A stretch of DNA of 64,000 nt from Cyprinodon diabolis (GCA_030533445.1 JARPUW010000553.1:558001-622000); one strand, 5' to 3'. Counted from the first letter of the stretch, positions 22,606-36,492 are shown. Numbers and translations are program-made. Notes: generated from the sequence alone by a model not told the origin.

Positions 22606-25022
22606 GAGCTATTGGAACCTATAGCTTCTGGAAACTTGAGCTGCTGGTGCATCTGGAACCTTGAGCATCTGGAGCCTTGAGCTTCTGGAACCTTGAGCTG
22701 CTGGAGCCTTGAGCTGCTGGTGCTTCTGGAACTTTAAACTGCTGGAACCTTGAGCTGCTGCAGCCTTGAGCTGCTGGTGCTTCTGGAACATTGAGCTGCT
22801 GGAACCTTGAGCTTCTGGAACCTCTAGCTTCTGGAGCCTTGAGCTGCTGTAACCCTGAGCTGCTGGAACCTTGAGCTGCTGGTGCTGCTGGAACCTTGAG
22901 CTGCTGGAACCTTGAGCTGCTGGTGCTTCTGGAACCTTCAGCTGCTGGAACCTTGAGCTGCTGGAACCTTGAGCTGCTGGTGCTTCTGGAACCTTGAGCA
23001 TCTGGAGCCTTGAGCTTCTGGAACCTTGAGCTGCTGGTGCTTCTGGAACCTTGAGCTGCTGGAGCCTTGAGCTGCTGGAACTTTGAGCTGCTGGAGCCTT
23101 GAGCTGCTGGAACCTTGAGCTGCTGGTGCTTCTGGGACCTTGAGCTGCTGGAACCTTGAGCTGCTGGAACCTTGAGCTGCTGGTGCTTCTGGAACCTTCA
23201 GCTGCTGGAAACTTGAGCTGCTGGAACCTTGAGCTGCTGGTGCTTCTGGAACATTGAGCATCTGGAGCCTTGAGCTGCTGGAACCTTGAGCTGCTGGAGC
23301 CTTGAGCTGCTGGAACCTTGAGCTGCTGGTGCTTCTGGAACCTTGAGCTACTGGAGCCTTGAGCTGCTGGTGCTTCTGGAACTTTAAACTGCTGGAACCT
23401 TGAGCTGCTGCAGCCTTGAGCTTCTGGAACCTCTAGCTTCTGGAGCCTTGAGCTGCTGTAACCCTGAGCTGCTGGAACCTTGAGCTGCTGGTGCTGCTGG
23501 AACCTTGAGCTGCTGGAACCTTGAGCTGCTGGTGCTTCTGGAACCTTCAGCTGCTGGAACCTTGAGCTGCTGGAACCTTGAGCTGCTGGTGCTTCTGGAA
23601 CCTTGAGCATCTGGAGTCTTGAGCTGCTGGAACCTTGAGCTGCTGGTGCTTCTGGAACCTTGAGCTGCTGGAGCCTTGAGCTGCTGGAACTTTGAGCTGC
23701 TGGAGCCTTGAGCTGCTGGAACCTTGAGCTGCTGGTGCTTCTGGAACCTTGAGCTGCTGGAACCTTGAGCTTCTGGAACCTCTAGCTTCTGGAGCCTTGA
23801 GCTGCTGTAACCTTGAGCTGCTGGAACATTGAGCTGCTAGAACCTTGAGCTGCTGGAACCTTGAGCTGCTGGTGCTTCTGGAACCTTGAGCATCTGGAGC
23901 CTTGAGCTTCTGGAACCTTGAGCTGCTGGAGCCTTGAGCTGCTGGTGCTTCTGGAACCTTGAGCTGCTGGAACCTTGAGCTGCTGCAGCCTTGAGCAGCT
24001 GGTGCTTCTGGAACCTTGAGCTGCTGGAACCTTGAGCTGCTGGTGCTTCTTGAACCTTGAGCTGCTGGAACCTGAGCTGCTGGATCCTTGAACTGCTGGA
24101 ACCTTGAGCTTCTGGAACCTTGAGCTGCTGGAACCTTGAGCTGCTGGTGCTTCTGGAACCTTGAGCTGCTGGAACCTTGAGCTGCTGGAGCCTTGAGCTG
24201 CTGGTGCTTCTGGAACCTTGAGCTGCTGGAACCTTGAGCTGCTGAAACCTTGAGCTGCTGGAACCTTGAGCTGCTGGAGCTTTGAGCTGCTGGAGCTTCT
24301 GGAACCTTGAGCTTCTGGAACCTTGAGCTGCTGGAGCCTTGAGCTTCTGGAACCTTGAGCTGTTGAAGCCTTGAGCTTCTGGAACCTTCAGCTGCTGGAG
24401 CCTTGAGCTTCTGGAACCTTGAGCTGCTGGAACCTTGAGCTGCTGGAACCTTGAGCTGCTGGTGCTTCTGGAACCTTGAGCTGCTGGAACCTTGAGCTGC
24501 TGGTGCTTCTGGAACCTTGAGCTGCTGGAACCTTGAGCTGCTGGAACCTTGAGCTGCTGGTGCTTCTGGAACCTTGAGCTGCTGGAACCTTGAGCTAATG
24601 GAACCTTGAGCTGCTGGTGCTTCTGGAACCTTGAGCTGCTGGAACCTTGAGCTGCTGGTGCTTCTGGAACCTTGAGCATCTGGAGCCTTGAGCTTCTGGA
24701 GCCTTGAGCATCTGGAGCCTTGAGCTTCTGGAACCTTGAGCTGCTGGAGCCTTGAGCTGCTGGTGCTTCTGAAACCTTGAGCTGCTGGAACCTTGAGCTG
24801 CTGGAACCTTGAGCTGCTGGTGCTTTCGGAACCTTGAGCTGCTGGAACCTTGAGCTGCTGGAACCTTGAGCTGCTGGTGCTTCTGGAACCTTGAGCATCT
24901 GGAGCCTTGAGCTTCTGGAACCTTGAGCTGCTGGAGCCTTGAGCTGCTGGTGCTTCTGGAACCTTGAGCTGCTGGAACCTTGAGCTGCTGGTGCTTCTGG
25001 AACCTTGAGATGCTGGAACCTT
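22606..25022 (+). repeat. 2.42-kb tandem unit, copy 3 of 3
   Basis: Landmarks GAGCTATTGG (22,606), GGATCC (about 24,082), GAGCTAATGG (about 24,595) and CTTTCGG (24,823) follow at the spacing of copy 1 minus one base. The missing base is a one-T deletion that makes a 15-bp monomer at 24,067-24,081. After about 25,022 the next GAGCTATTGG landmark does not appear and the sequence moves into array resembling 2.2-3.8 kb of the window. Confidence 0.88.
24067..24081 (+). repeat. 15-bp monomer with one-base deletion
   Basis: The monomer reads GGAACCTGAGCTGCT, lacking one T of the CCTTGAG core. Nearly every other length change in the array is a whole 16- or 9-bp module. The deletion makes the 2.42-kb unit containing it 2,417 instead of 2,418 bp. 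On the minus strand it jumps the reading phase without creating a stop. Confidence 0.9.
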
Positions 25023-27428
25023 GAGCTGCTGGAACCTTGAGCTGCTGGAGCCTTGAGCTGCTGGTGCTTCTGGAACCTTGAGCTGCTGGAGCCTTGAGCT
25101 GCTGGAACCTTGAGCTGCTGGAACCTTGAGCTGCTGGTGCTTCTGGAACCTTGAACTGCTGGAACCTTGAGCTGCTGGTGCTTCTGGAACTTTGAGCTGC
25201 TGGAACCTTGAGCTGCTCGAACCTTGAGCTGCTGGTGCTTCTGGAACCTTGAGCATCTGGAGCCTTGAGCTTCTGGAACCTTGAGCTGCTGGAGCCTTGA
25301 GCTGCTGGTGCTTCTGGAACCTTGAGCTGCTGGAACCTTGAGCTGCTGGAACCTTGAGCTGCTGGAACTTTGAGCTTCTGGAACCTTGAGCTGCTGGAGC
25401 CTTGAGCTGCTGGAACCTTGAGCTTCTGGAACCTCTAGCTTCTGGAGCCTTGAGCTGCTGTAACCTTGAGCTGCTGGAACATTGAGCTGCTGGAACCTTG
25501 AGCTGCTGGAACCTTGAGCTGCTGGTGCTTCTGGAACCTTGAGCATCTGGAGCCTTGAGCTTCTGGAACCTTGAGCTGCTGGAGCCTTGAGCTGCTGGTG
25601 CTTCTGGAACCTTGAGCTGCTGGAGCCTTGAGCTGCTGGTGCTTCTGGAACCTTGAGCTGCTGGAACCTTGAGCTGCTGCAGCCTTGAGCTGCTGGTGCT
25701 TCTGGAACCTTGAGCTGCGGGAACCTTGAGCTGCTGGTGCTTCTTGAACCTTGAGCCGCTGGAACCTTGAGCTGCTGGAGCCTTGAACTGCTGGAACCTT
25801 GAGCTTCTGGAACCTTGAGCTGCTGGAACCTTGAGCTGCTGTTGCTTCTGGAACCTTGAGCTGCTTGAACCTTGAGCTGCTGGAGCCTTGAGCTGCTGGT
25901 GCTTCTGGAACCTTGAGCTGCTGGAACCTTGAGCTGCTGCAACCTTCAGCTGCTGGAACCTTGAGCTGCTGGAACTTTGAGCATCTGGAGCCTTGAGCTG
26001 CTGGAACCTTGAGCTGCTGGAACCTTGAGCTTCTGGAACCTCTAGCTTCTGGAGCCTTGAGCTGCTGTAACCTTGAGCTGCTGGAACCTTGAGCTGCTGG
26101 TGCTGCTGGAACCTTGAGCTGCTGGAACCTTGAGCTGCTGGAACCCTGAGCTGCTGGTGCTTCTGGAACCTTCAGCTGCTGGAACCTTGAGTTGCTGGTG
26201 CTTCTGGAACCTTGAGCATCTGGAGCCTTGAGCTTCTGGAACCTTGAGCTGCTGGAGCCTTGAGCTGCTGGTGCTTCTGGAACCTTGAGCTGCTGGAGCC
26301 TTGAGCTGCTGGAACCTTGAGCTGCTGGAACCTTGAGCTGCTGGTGCTTCTGGAACCTTGAGCTGCTGGAACCTTGAGCTGCTGGTGCTTCTGGAACCTT
26401 GAGCTGCTGGAACCTTGAGCTGCTGGAACCTTGAGCTGCTGGAACCTTGAGCTGCTGGTGCTTCTGGAACCTTGAGCTGCTGGAACCTTGAGCTGCTGGA
26501 ACCTTGAGCTGCTGGAACCTTGAGCTGCTGGTGCTTCTGGAACCTTGAGCATCTGGAGCCTTGAGCTTCTGGAACCTTGAGCTGCTGGAGCCTTGAGCTG
26601 CTGGTGCTTCTGGAACCTTGAGCTGCTGGAGCCTTGAGCTCCTGGAACCTTGAGCTGCTGGAACCTTGAGCTGCTGGAACCTTGAGCTTCTGGAACCTTG
26701 AGCTGCTGGTGCTTCTGGAACCTTGAGCTGCTGGAACCTTGAGCTGCTGGAACCTTGAGCTGCTGGTGCTTCTGGAACCTTGAGCTGCTGGTGCTTCTGG
26801 AACCTTGAGCTGCTGGTGCTTCTGGAACCTTGAGCTGCTGGAACCTTGAGCTGCTGGTGCTTCTGGAATCTTGAGCTTCTGGAACCTTGAGCTGCTGGAA
26901 CCTTGACTTCTAGGAGCCTTGAGCTGCTGGAACCTTGAGCTGCTGGAACCTTGAGCTGCTGGAACCTTGAGCTGCTGGAGCTTTGAGCTGCTGGTGCTTC
27001 TGGAACCTTGAGCTTCTGGAACCTTGAGCTTTTGGTGCTTCTGGAACCTTGAGCTGCTGGTGCTTCTGGAACCTTGAGCTGCTGGAACCTTGAGCTGCTG
27101 GTGCTTCTGGAACCTTGAGCTGCTGGAACCTTGAGCTGCTGGAACCTTGAGCTGCTGGTGCTTCTGGAACCTTGAGAATCTGGAGCCTTGAGCTTCTGGA
27201 ACCTTGAGCTGCTGGAGCCTTGAGCTGCTGGTGCTTCTGGAACCTTGAGCTGCTGGAGCCTTGAGCTGCTGGAACCTTGAGCTGCTGGAGCTTTGAGCTG
27301 CTGGAGCTTCTGGAACCTTGAGCTGCTGGAACCTTGAGCTGCTGGTGCTTCTGGAACCTTGAGATGCTGAAACCTTGAGCTCCTGGAACCTTGAGCTGCT
27401 GGAACCTTGAGCTGCTGGAGCTTTGAGC
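25023..27428 (+). repeat. Array segment between the 2.42-kb series and the 27.4-kb copy
   Basis: This stretch shows no gene or unique DNA. Its first part parallels about 2,230-3,850: the GCTCGAACC variant near 25,216, and the GCGGGAACC variant near 25,717, also seen near 3,369, 30,765 and 45,420. The rest is a mosaic of 16- and 25-bp spacing without a long partner that I could follow. An irregular monomer at 26,897-26,912 reads GGAACCTTGACTTCTA, with one base lost and one gained, which keeps the 16-bp length. Confidence 0.75.
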
Positions 27429-30400
27429 TGCTGGTGCTTCTGGAACCTTGAGCTGCTGGTGCTTCTGGAACCTTGAGCTGCTGGAACCTTGAGCTGCTGG
27501 TGCTTCTGGAACCTTGAGCTGCAGGAACCTTGAGCTGCTGGAACCTTGAGCTGCTGGTGCTTCTGGAACCTTGAGCATCTGGAGCCTTGAGCTTCTGGAG
27601 CCTTGAGCATCTGGAGCCTTGAGCTTCTGGAACCTTGAGCTGCTGGAGCCTTGAGCTGCTGGTGCTTCTTGAACCTTGAGCTGCTGGAACCTTGAGCTGC
27701 TGGAACCTTGAGCTGCTGGTGCTTCTGGAACCTTGAGCTGCTGGAACCTTGAGCTGCTGGTGCTTCTGGAACCTTGAGCATCTGGAGCCTTGAGCTTCTG
27801 GAACCTTGAGCTGCTGGAGCCTTGAGCTGCTGGTGCTTCTGGAACCTTGAGCTGCTGGAACCTTGAGGTGCTGGTGCTTCTGGAACCTTGAGATGCTGGA
27901 ACCTTGAGCTGCTGGAACCTTGAGCTGCTGGAGCCTTGAGCTGCTGGTGTTTCTGGAACCTTGAGCTGCTGGAGCCTTGAGCTGCTGGAACCTTGAGCTG
28001 CTGGAAGCTTGAGCTGCTGGTGCTTCTGGAACCTTGAACTGCTGGAACCTTGAGCTGCTGGTGCTTCTGGAACCTTGAGCTGCTGGAATCTTGAGCTGCT
28101 GGTACCTTGAGCTGCTGGTGCTTCTGGAACCTTGAGCATCTGGAGCCTTGAGCTTCTGGAACCTTGAGCTGCTGGAGCCTTGAGCTGCTGGTGCTTCTGG
28201 AACCTTGAGCTGCTGGAACCTTGAGCTGCTGGAACCTTGAGCTGCTGGAACTTTGAGCTTCTGGAACCTTGAGCTGCTGGAGCCTTGAGCTGCTGGTGCT
28301 TCTGGAACCTTGAGCTGCTGGAACCTTGAGCTTCTGGAACCTCTAGCTTCTGGAGCCTTGAGCTGCTGTAACCTTGAGCTGCTGGAACATTGAGCTGCTG
28401 GAACCTTGAGCTGCTGGAACCTTGAGCTGCTGGTGCTTCTGGAACCTTGAGCATCTGGAGCCTTGAGCTTCTGGAACCTTGAGCTGCTGGAGCCTTGAGC
28501 TGCTGGTGCTTCTGGAACCTTGAGCTGCTGGAACCTTGAGCTGCTGCAGCCTTGAGCAGCTGGTGCTTCTGGAACCTTGAGCTGCTGGAACCTTGAGCTG
28601 CTGGTGCTTCTTGAACCTTGAGCTGCTGGAACCTTGAGCTGCTGGAGCCTTGAACTGCTGGAACCTTGAGCTTCTGGAACCTTGAGCTGCTGGAACCTTG
28701 AGCTGCTGGTGCTTCTGGAACCTTGAGCTGCTGGAACCTTGAGCTGCTGGAGCCTTGAGCTGCTGGTGCTTCTGGAACCTTGAGCTGCTGGAACCTTGAG
28801 CTGCTGGAACCTTCAGCTGCTGGAACCTTGAGCTGCTGAAACCTTGAGCTCCTGGAACCTTGAGCTGCTGGAACCTTGAGCTGCTGGAGCTTTGAGCTGC
28901 TGGAGCTTCTGGAACCTTGAGCTTCTGGAACCTTGAGCTGCTGGAGCCTTGAGCTTCTGGAACCTTGAGCTGTTGAAGCCTTGAGCTTCTGGAACCTTCA
29001 GCTGCTGGAGCCTTGAGCTTTTCGAACCTTGAGCTGCTGGAACCTTGAGCTGCTGGAACCTTGAGCTGCTGGTTTTTCTGGAACCTTGAGCTGCTGGAAC
29101 CTTGAGCTGCTGGTGCTTCTGGAACCTTGAGCTGCTGGAACCTTGAGCTGCTGGAACCTTGAGCTGCTGGTGCTTCTGGAACCTTGAGCTGCTGGAACCT
29201 TGAGCTAATGGAACCTTGAGCTGCTGGTGCTTCTGGAACCTTCAGCTGCTGGAACCTTGAGCTGCTGGTGCTTCTGGAACCTTGAGCATCTGGAGCCTTG
29301 AGCTTCTGGAGCCTTGAGCATCTGGAGCCTTGAGCTTCTGGAACCTTGAGCTGCTGGAGCCTTGAGCTGCTGGTGCTTCTGGAACCTTGAGCTGCTGGAA
29401 CCTTGAGCTGCTGGTGCTTCTGGAACCTTGAGCTGCTGGAACCTTGAGCTGCTGGAACCTTGAGCTGCTGGTGCTTCTGGAACCTTGAGCATCTGGAGCC
29501 TTGAGCTTCTGGAACCTTGAGCTGCTGGAGCCTTGAGCTGCTGGTGCTTCTGGAACCTTGAGCTGCTGGAACCTTGAGCTGCTGGTGCTTCTGGAACCTT
29601 GAGATGCTGGAACCTTGAGCTGCTGGAACCTTGAGCTGCTGGAGCCTTGAGCTGCTGGTGCTTCTGGAACCTTGAGCTGCTGGAACCTTGAGCTGCTGGA
29701 ACCTTGAGCTGCTGGTGCTTCTGGAACCTTGAACTGCTGGAACCTTGAGCTGCTGGTGCTTCTGGAACTTTGAGCTGCTGGAACCTTGAGCTGCTCGAAC
29801 CTTGAGCTGCTGGTGCTTCTGGAACCTTGAGCATCTGGAGCCTTGAGCTTCTGGAACCTTGAGCTGCTGGAGCTTTGAGCTGCTGGTGCTTCTGGAACCT
29901 TGAGCTGCTGGAACCTTGAGCTGCTGGAACCTTGAGCTGCTGGAACTTTGAGCTTCTGGAACCTTGAGCTGCTGGAGCCTTGAGCTGCTGTAACCTTGAG
30001 CTGCTGGAACATTGAGCTGCTGGGACCTTGAGCTGCTGGAACCTTGAGCTGCTGGTGCTTCTGGAACCTTGAGCATCTGGAGCCTTGAGCTTCTGGAACC
30101 TTGAGCTGCTGGAGCCTTGAGCTGCTGGTGCTTCTGGAACATTGAGCTGCTGGAACCTTGAGCTGCTGCAGCCTTGAGCTGCTGGTGCTTCTTGAACCTT
30201 GAGCTGCTGGAACCTTGAGCTGCTGGAGCCTTGAACTGCTGGAACCTTGAGCTTCTGGAACCTTGAGTTGCTGGAACCTTGAGCTGCTGGTGCTTCTGGA
30301 ACCTTGAGCTGCTGGAACCTTGAGCTGCTGGAGCCTTGAGCTGCTGGTGCTTCTGGAACCTTGAGCTGCTGGAACCTTGAGCTGCTGGAACCTTCAGCTG

Positions 30401-33400
30401 CTGGAACCTTGAGCTGCTGGAACTTTGAGCATCTGGAGCCTTGAGCTGCTGGAACCTTGAGCTTCTGGGACCTTGAGCTTCTGGAACCTCTAGCTTCTGG
30501 AGCCTTGAGCTGCTGTAACCTTGAGCTGCTGGAACCTTGAGCTGCTGGTGCTGCTGGAACCTTGAGCTGCTGGAACCTTGAGCTGCTGGTGCTTCTGGAA
30601 CCTTGAGCTGCTGGAACCTTGAGCTGCTGGAACCTTGAGCTGCTGGTGCTTCTGGAACCTTGAGCTGCTGGAGCCTTGAGCTGCTGGTGCTTCTGGAACC
30701 TTGAGCTGCTGGAACCTTGAGCTGCTGCAGCCTTGAGCTGCTGGTGCTTCTGGAACCTTGAGCTGCGGGAACCTTGAGCTGCTGGTGCTTCTTGAACCTT
30801 GAGCTGCTGGAACCTTGAGCTGCTGGAGCCTTGAACTGCTGGAACCTTGAGCTGCTGGTGCTTCTGGAACCTTGAGCTGCTTGAACCTTGAGCTGCTGGA
30901 GCCTTGAGCTGCTGGTGCTTCTGGAACCTTGAGCTGCTGGAACCTTGAGCTGCTGGAACCTTCAGCTGCTGGAACCTTGAGCTGCTGGAACTTTGAGCAT
31001 CTGGAGCCTTGAGCTGCTGGAACCTTGAGCTGCTGGAACCTTGAGCTTCTGGAACCTCTAGCTTCTGGAGCCTTGAGCTGCTGTAACCTTGAGCTGCTGT
31101 AACCTTGAGCTGCTGGAACCTTGAGCTGCTGGTGCTGCTGGAACCTTGAGCTGCTGGAACCTTGAGCTGCTGGAACCCTTAGCTGCTGGTGCTTCTGGAA
31201 CCTTCAGCTGCTGGAACCTTGAGTTGCTGGTGCTTCTGGAACCTTGAGCATCTGGAGCCTTGAGCTTCTGGAACCTTGATCTGCTGGAGCCTTGAGCTGC
31301 TGGTGCTTCTGGAACCTTGATCTGCTGGAGCCTTGAGCTGCTGGTGCTTCTGGAACCTTGAGCTGCTGGTGCTTCTGGAACCTTGAGCTGCTGGAACCTT
31401 GAGCTGCTGGTGCTTCTGGAACCTTGAGCTGCTGGAACCTTGAGCTGCTGGAACCTTGAGCTGCTGGTGCTTCTGGAACCTTGAGCATCTGGAGCATTGA
31501 CCTTCTGGAACCTTGAGCTGCTGGAGCCTTGAGCCTCTGGAACCTTGATCTGCTGGAGCCTTGAGCTGCTGGTGCTTCTGGAACCTTGAGCTGCTGGTGC
31601 TTCTGGAACCTTGAGCTGCTGGAACCTTGAGCTGCTGGTGCTTCTGGAACCTTGAGCTGCTGGAAACTTGAGCTGCTGGAACCTTGAGCTGCTGGTGCTT
31701 CTGGAACCTTGAGCATCTGGAGCATTGACCTTCTGGAACCTTGAGCTGCTGGAGCCTTGAGCTGCTGGTGCTTCTGGAGCCTTGAGCTGCTGGAACATTG
31801 AGCTGCTGGAACTTTGAACATCTGGAGCCTTGAGCTTCTGGAACCTTCAGCTGCTGGAACCTTGAGCTGCTGGAACCTTGAGCTGCTGGTGCTTCTGGAA
31901 CATTGAGCATCTGGAGCCTTGAGCTGCTGGAACCTTGAGCTGCTGGAGCCTTGAGCTGCTGGAACCTTGAGCTGCTGGTGCTTCTGGAACCTTGAGCTGC
32001 TGGAGCCTTGAGCTGCTGGTGCTTCTGGAACTTTAAACTGCTGGAACCTTGAGCTGCTGCAGCCTTGAGCTTCTGGAACCTCTAGCTTCTGGAGCCTTGA
32101 GCTGCTGTAACCCTGAGCTGCTGGAACCTTGAGCTGCTGGTGCTGCTGGAACCTTGAGCTGCTGGAACCTTGAGCTGCTGGTGCTTCTGGAACCTTCAGC
32201 TGCTGGAACCTTGAGCTGCTGGAACCTTGAGCTGCTGGTGCTTCTGGAACCTTGAGCATCTGGAGTCTTGAGCTGCTGGTGCTTCTGGAACCTTGAGCTG
32301 CTGGAGCCTTGAGCTGCTGGAACTTTGAGCTGCTGGAGCCTTGAGCTGCTGGAACCTTGAGCTGCTGGTGCTTCTGGAACCTTGAGCTGCTGGAACCTTG
32401 AGCTGCTGGAACCTTGAGCTGCTGGAACCTTGAACTTCTGGTGCTTCTGGAACCTTGAGCATCTGGAGCCTTGAGCTTCTGGAACCTTGAGCTGCTGGAG
32501 CCTTGAGTTTCTGGAACCTTGAGCTGCTGGTGCTTCTGGAACCTTGAGCTGCTGGAACCTTGAGCTGCTGGAACCTTGAGCTGCTGGTGCTTCTGGAACC
32601 TTGAGCATCTGGAGCCTTGAGCTTCTGGAACCTTGAGCTGCTGGTGCTTCTGGAACCTTGAGCTGCTGGAACCTTGAGCTGCTGGAACCTTGAGCTGCTG
32701 GTGCTTCTGGAACCTTGAGCATCTGGAGCCTTGAGCTTCTGGAACCTTGAGCTGCTGAAGCATTGAGCTGCTGGTGCTTCTGGAACCTTGAGCTGCTGGA
32801 ACCTTGAGCTGCTGGAACTTTGAGCTGCTGGAACCTTGAGCTTCTGGAACCTTGAGCTGCTGGTGCATCTGGAACCTTGAGCTTCTGGATCCTTGAGCTT
32901 CTGGAACCTTGAGCTGCTGGTGCTTCTGGAACCTTGAGCTGCTGGAGCCTTGAGCTGCTGGTGCTTCTTGAACCTTGAGCTGCTGGAACCTTGAGCTGCT
33001 GCAACCTTGAGCTGCTGGAACCTTGAGCTGCTGGAACCTTGAGCTGCTGGAACTTTGAGCATCTGGAGCCTTGAGCATCTGGAGCCTTGAGCTGCTGGAC
33101 CCTTGAGCTTCTGGAACCTTGAGCTGCTGGTATATCTGGAACCTTGAACATCTGGAGCCTTGAGCTTCTGGAACCTTGAGCTGCTGGAGCCTTGAGCTGC
33201 TGGTGCTTCTGGAACCTTGAGCTGCTGGAACCTTGAGCTGCTGCAGCCTTGAGCTGCTGGTGCTTCTGGAACCTTGAGCTGCTGGAACCTTGAGCTTCTG
33301 GAACCTCTAGCTTCTGGAGCCTTGAGCTGCTGTAACCCTGAGCTGCTGGAACCTTGAGCTGCTGGTGCTGCTGGAACCTTGAGCTGCTGGAACCTTGAGC

Positions 33401-35560
33401 TGCTGGTGCTTCTGGAACCTTCAGCTGCTGGAACCTTGAGCTGCTGGAACCTTGAGCTGCTGGTGCTTCTGGAACCTTGAGCATCTGGAGCCTTGAGCTG
33501 CTGGAACCTTGAGCTGCTGGAGCCTTGAGCTGCTGGAACCTTGAGCTGCTGGTGCTTCTGGAACCTTGAGCTGCTGGAACCTTGAGCTGCTGGTGCTTCT
33601 GGAACCTTGAGCTGCTGGAACCTTGAGCTGCTGGAACCTTGAGCTGCTGGTGCTTCTGGAACCTTGAGCATCTGGAGCCTTGAGCTTCTGGAACCTTGAG
33701 CTGCTGGAGCCTTGAGCTTCTGGAACCTTGAGCTGCTGGTGCTTCTGGAACCTTGAGCTGCTGGAACCTTGAGCTGCTGGAACCTTGAGCTGCTGGTGCT
33801 TCTGGAACCTTGAGCATCTGGAGCCTTGAGCTTCTGGAACCTTGAGCTGCTGGTGCTTCTGGAACCTTGAGCTGCTGGAACCTTGAGCTGCTGGTGCTTC
33901 TGGAACCTTGAGCATCTGGAGCCTTGAGCTTCTGGAACCTTGAGCTGCTGGAGCCTTGGGCTGCTGGCGCTTCTGGAACCTTGAGCTGCTGGACCCTTGA
34001 GCTGCTGGAACCTTGAGCTGCTGGTGCTTCTGGAACCTTGAGCTGCTGGAACCTTGAGCTGCTGGTGCTTCTGGAACCTTGAGCTGCTGGAACCTTGAGC
34101 TGCTGGTGGTTCTGGAACCTTGAGCATCTGGAGCCTTGAGCTTCTGGAACCTTGAGCTGCTGGAGCCTTGAGCTGCTGGTGCTTCTGGAACCTTGAGCTG
34201 CTGGAACCTTGAGCTGCTGGAACATTGAGCTGCTGGAACTTTGAGCATCTGGAGCCTTGAGCATCTGGAGCCTTGAGCTGCTGGAACCTTGAGCTTCTGG
34301 AACCTTGAGCTGCTGGTGCATCTGGAACCTTGAGCATCTGGAGTCTTGAGCTGCTGGAACCTTGAGCTGCTGGAGCCTTGAGCTGCTGGTGCTTCTGGAA
34401 CTTTGAACTGCTGGAACCTTGAGCTGCTGCAGCCTTGAGCTGCTGGTGCTTCTGGAACATTGAGCTGCTGGAACCTTGAGCTTCTGGAACCTCTAGCTTC
34501 TGGAGCCTTGAGCTGCTGTAACCCTGAGCTGCTGGAACCTTGAGCTGCTGGTGCTGCTGGAACCTTGAGCTGCTGGAACCTTGAGCTGCTGGTGCTTCTG
34601 GAACCTTGAGCTGCTGGAACCTTGAGCTGCTGGTGGTTCTGGAACCTTGAGCATCTGGAGCCTTGAGCTTCTGGAACCTTGAGCTGCTGGAGCCTTGAGC
34701 TGCTGGTGCTTCTGGAACCTTGAGCTGCTGGAACCTTGAGCTGCTGGAACATTGAGCTGCTGGAACTTTGAGCATCTGGAGCCTTGAGCATCTGGAGCCT
34801 TGAGCTATTGGAACCTATAGCTTCTGGAAACTTGAGCTGCTGGTGCATCTGGAACCTTGAGCATCTGGAGCCTTGAGCTTCTGGAACCTTGAGCTGCTGG
34901 AGCCTTGAGCTGCTGGTGCTTCTGGAACTTTAAACTGCTGGAACCTTGAGCTGCTGCAGCCTTGAGCTGCTGGTGCTTCTGGAACATTGAGCTGCTGGAA
35001 CCTTGAGCTTCTGGAACCTCTAGCTTCTGGAGCCTTGAGCTGCTGTAACCCTGAGCTGCTGGAACCTTGAGCTGCTGGTGCTGCTGGAACCTTGAGCTGC
35101 TGGAACCTTGAGCTGCTGGTGCTTCTGGAACCTTCAGCTGCTGGAACCTTGAGCTGCTGGAACCTTGAGCTGCTGGTGCTTCTGGAACCTTGAGCATCTG
35201 GAGCCTTGAGCTTCTGGAACCTTGAGCTGCTGGTGCTTCTGGAACCTTGAGCTGCTGGAGCCTTGAGCTGCTGGAATTTTGAGCTGCTGGAGCCTTGAGC
35301 TGCTGGAACCTTGAGCTGCTGGTGCTTCTGGGACCTTGAGCTGCTGGAACCTTGAGCTGCTGGAACCTTGAGCTGCTGGTGCTTCTGGAACCTTCAGCTG
35401 CTGGAAACTTGAGCTGCTGGAACCTTGAGCTGCTGGTGCTTCTGGAACATTGAGCATCTGGAGCCTTGAGCTGCTGGAACCTTGAGCTGCTGGAGCCTTG
35501 AGCTGCTGGAACCTTGAGCTGCTGGTGCTTCTGGAACCTTGAGCTACTGGAGCCTTGAGC
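27429..35560 (+). repeat. Higher-order copy, partner of 1-8,480
   Basis: This is the second copy of the segment that opens the window, in the same orientation about 27.4 kb downstream. The order of rare variants is preserved, for example the doubled CTGTAACC at about 3,683-3,710 and 31,079-31,106. The copies differ by whole 16-bp monomers at several points, by a few substitutions such as AATTTT at 35,275-35,280, and by a deletion of net about 319 bp relative to 6,200-7,260. The part from 29,273 on also belongs to the 14.65-kb unit duplicated downstream, so three copies of this lineage are present (about 1,861; 29,273; 43,928). Confidence 0.85.
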
Positions 35561-36492
35561 TGCTGGTGCTTCTGGAACTTTAAACTGCTGGAACCTTGAG
35601 CTGCTGCAGCCTTGAGCTTCTGGAACCTCTAGCTTCTGGAGCCTTGAGCTGCTGTAACCCTGAGCTGCTGGAACCTTGAGCTGCTGGTGCTGCTGGAACC
35701 TTGAGCTGCTGGAACCTTGAGCTGCTGGTGCTTCTGGAACCTTCAGCTGCTGGAACCTTGAGCTGCTGGAACCTTGAGCTGCTGGTGCTTCTGGAACCTT
35801 GAGCATCTGGAGTCTTGAGCTGCTGGAACCTTGAGCTGCTGGTGCTTCTGGAACCTTGAGCTGCTGGAGCCTTGAGCTGCTGGAACTTTGAGCTGCTGGA
35901 GCCTTGAGCTGCTGGAACCTTGAGCTGCTGGTGCTTCTGGAACCTTGAGCTGCTGGAACCTTGAGCTGCTGGTGCTTCTGGAACCTTGAGCATCTGGAGC
36001 CTTGAGCTTCTGGAACCTTGAGCTGCTGGTGCTTCTGGAACCTTGAGCTGCTGGAACCTTGAGCTGCTGGTGCTTCAGGAACCTTGAGCATCTGGAGCCT
36101 TGAGCTTCTGGAACCTTGAGCTGCTGGTGCTTCTGGAACCTTGAGCTGCTGGAGCCTTGAGCTGCTGGAACCTTGAGCTGCTGGTGCTGCTGGAACCTTG
36201 AGCTGCTGGAACGTTGAGCTGCTGGTGCTTCTGGAACCTTCAGCTGCTGGAACCTTGAGCTGCTGGTGCTTCTGGAACCTTGAGCATCTGGAGCCTTGAG
36301 CTGCTGGAAACTTGAGCTGCTGGAGCCTTGAGCTGCTGGAACCTTGAGCTGCTGGTGCTTCTGGAACTTTGAGCTGCTGGAACCTTGAGCTGCTGGTGCT
36401 TCTGGAATCTTGAGCTGCTGGAACCTTGAGCTGCTGGAACCTTGAACTTCTGGTGCTTCTGGAACCTTGAGCATCTGGAGCCTTGAGCTTCT

